DNA of 64,000 bases from Phorcus lineatus (Eukaryota; Mollusca; Gastropoda; Trochida; Trochidae), in contig OV121086.1 of NCBI GenBank assembly GCA_921293015.1, forward strand, positions 43,851,402 through 43,915,401, read 5' to 3'. Each line of letters opens with the position of its first letter. Position 1 is the stretch's first letter. The notes beneath the pieces are model-generated. The model saw only the letters and a program-made list of their open reading frames with translations, did not search any database and was not told the DNA's origin. Both the position numbers and the translations under genes were made by a program. Below, piece after piece: positions 62,447 through 64,000 of this stretch.

Positions 62447-64000
62447 ATAAAGCAATTTCGACGAAATCTTTTTCCTTAGATATGACCTTTGGTTGACCGC
62501 AGTAGTCAAAAGAGCATATACATAGGTCTCGCGCCCAATTTTGACGCCTTTGATTTTCAAGCGTCGAGGGTTGTGCCCCTTTGAAAATGGCGATTACGTC
62601 AAAATAAAGCAATTTCGACGAAATCTTTTTCCTTAGATATGACCTTTGGTTAGACCGCAGTAGTCAAAAGAGCATATACATAGGTCTCGCGCCCAATTTT
62701 GACGCCTTTGATTTTCAAGCGTCGAGGGTTATGCCCCTTTGAAAATGGCGATTACGTCAAAATAAAGCAATTTCGACGAAATCTTTTTGCTTAGATATGA
62801 CCTTTGGTTGACCGCAGTAGTCAAAAGAGCATATACATAGGTCTCGCGCCCAATTTTGACGCCTTTAATTTTTAAGCGTCGAGGGTTGTGCCCCTTTGAA
62901 AATGGCGATTACGTCAAAATAAAGCAATTTCGACGAAATCTTTTTCCTTAGATATGACCTTTGGTTGACCGCAGTAGTCAAAAGAGCATATACATAGGTC
63001 TCGCGCCCAATTTTGACGCCTTTGATTTTCAAGCGTCGAGGGTTATGCCCCTTTGAAAATGGCGATTACGTCAAAATAAAGCAATTTCGACGAACTCTTT
63101 TTCCTTAGATATGACCTTGGTTGACCGCAGTAGTCAAAAGAGCATATACATAGGTCTCGCGCCCAATTTTGACGCCTTTGATTTTCAAGCGTCGAGGGTT
63201 GTGCCCCTTTGAAAATGGCGATTACGTCAAAATAAAGCAATTTCGACGAAATCTTTTTCCTTAGATATGACCTTTGGTTGACCGCAGTAGTCAAAAGAGC
63301 ATATACATAGGTCTCGCGCCCAATTTTGACGCCTTTGATTTTCAAGCGTCGAGGGTTATGCCCCTTTGAAAATGGCGATTACGTCAAAATAAAGCAATTT
63401 CGACGAAATCTTTTTCCTTAGCTTTGACCTTTGGTTGACCGCAGTAGTCAAAAGAGCATATACATAGGTCTCGCGCCCAATTTTGACGCCTTTGATTTTC
63501 AAGCGTCGAGGGTTATGCCCCTTTGAAAATGGCGATTACGTCAAAATAAAGCAATTTCGACGAAATCTTTTTCCTTAGATATGACCTTTGGTTGACCGCA
63601 GTTGTCAAAAGAGCAAATACATAGGTCTCGCGCCAATTTTGACGCCTTTGATTTTCAAGCGTCGAGGGTTGTGCCCCTTTGAAAATGGCGATTACGTCAA
63701 AATAAAGCAATTTCGACGAAATCTTTTTCCTTAGATATGACCTTTGGTTGACCGCAGTTGTCAAAAGAGCATATACATAGGTCTCGCGCCCAATTTTGAC
63801 GCCTTTGATTTTCAAGCGTCGAGGGTTATGCCCCTTTAAAAAATGGCGATTACGTCAAAATAAAGCAATTTCGACGAAATCTTTTTCCTTAGATATGACC
63901 TTTGGTTGACCGCAGTAGTCTAAAGAGCATATACATAGGTCTCGCGCCCAATTTAGACGCCTTTGATTTTCAAGCGTCGAGGGTTGTGCCCCTTTGAAAA

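Larger units (their letters stand above)
41633..64000. repeat. Right satellite array, same 157-bp monomer, about 143 copies
   Basis: Continues the left array in the same orientation. It starts at phase 11 of the monomer, directly after the transposon, and runs off the window at phase 141. The span of 22,367 bp equals 142 periods plus 130 bp once a net loss of 57 bp in observed indels is restored. It shares several variant modules with the left array but also has private ones (TTTTAAAG, TCTAAAG, TTAGCTTTG, GGTATCG). It accumulates more indels toward its right end. Confidence 0.98.
54790..64000. repeat. Indel-rich right end of the array
   Basis: Length changes seen at about 54,797 (-1), 55,029 (+1), 57,900 (-1), 59,490 (-1), 61,511 (+1), 62,320 (-53), 62,652 (+1), 63,117 (-1), 63,634 (-1) and 63,839 (+1). 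The preceding 48 kb of satellite shows three. Substitutions also become more varied (GCAGTTGTC, AATTTAGACG, CTCGCTTCC, GATTCC). No non-satellite sequence appears before the window ends. Confidence 0.85.

Noticed and set aside
1409-63815. Many minus-strand open frames of 60-100 codons in the arrays, nearly identical to one another
   Set aside because: They start at TTG rather than ATG, cross two monomers in two different frames because 157 is not a multiple of 3, and exist mainly where GTTATG became GTTGTG and removed a TAA stop. A few longer ones come from 1-bp deletions. They track satellite variants, not selection on protein.
1-64000. CRISPR-like regular repeats
   Set aside because: The whole 157-bp unit is repeated with no unique spacers, in a eukaryotic satellite context.

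Overview
The window is eukaryotic, non-coding and almost entirely one satellite DNA. A 157-bp monomer is tandemly repeated head to tail from 1 to 34,999 and again, in the same orientation, from 41,633 to 64,000. Counting from the phase of the first base and adding back every indel I found, the left array holds 223 monomer periods plus 13 bp, and the right array holds about 142.8 periods. The consensus monomer has 41% G+C and 10 CpGs, more than the roughly 6.7 expected from its base composition. I support no protein-coding gene, rRNA, tRNA or CRISPR array.

The two arrays are separated by a 6,633-bp AT-rich insertion (35,000-41,632) with the hallmarks of a CACTA (EnSpm) DNA transposon. It has 26-bp terminal inverted repeats beginning CACTGG (one mismatch), clustered CTTTCC/GGAAAG motifs just inside both ends, and a 3-bp target duplication (TTC). 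No transposase is visible, so it looks non-autonomous. Its interior holds several short diverged direct repeats, a G-quadruplex motif, small hairpins and two weak exon-like open frames. A key observation is that a paralogous satellite block at about 49.9-52.4 kb aligns without a gap to both flanks of the insertion and carries one uninterrupted TTC at 50,736-50,738. It is therefore a natural empty-site copy inside the same array.

The arrays are not random strings of monomers. Diagnostic variants recur in fixed order at exact multiples of 157 bp, which defines local modules of 6, 7, 8, 9, 11 and 17-18 monomers. The zones run as follows: 1-5.5 kb (ACGTCTCG and CTCAATTTT variants); 5.5-10 kb (near consensus); 9-18 kb (GTTGTG variants); 18-30 kb (GGTCATG-rich with a TTTGAAG subtype); 30-35 kb and again 46-50 kb (TATGTCC, CGGAATC, CTCACG, GTGATT module); 41.6-46 kb and 50.7-61.6 kb (TCTAAAG, GGTATCG, TTAGCTTTG, TTTTAAAG module); 61.7-64 kb (GCAGTTGTC). 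Small indels concentrate in the last 10 kb, as expected where homogenisation weakens toward an array edge.

The organism is very probably an animal. Motifs such as GTTATGCCCCTTTGA and TGACCTTTGG resemble words I associate with dispersed repeats of bivalve and other mollusc genomes. That is an impression from memory and was not checked. The many small minus-strand open frames in the arrays are artefacts: they begin at TTG, cross monomers in two reading frames, and exist only where a TAA stop is lost by one transition.
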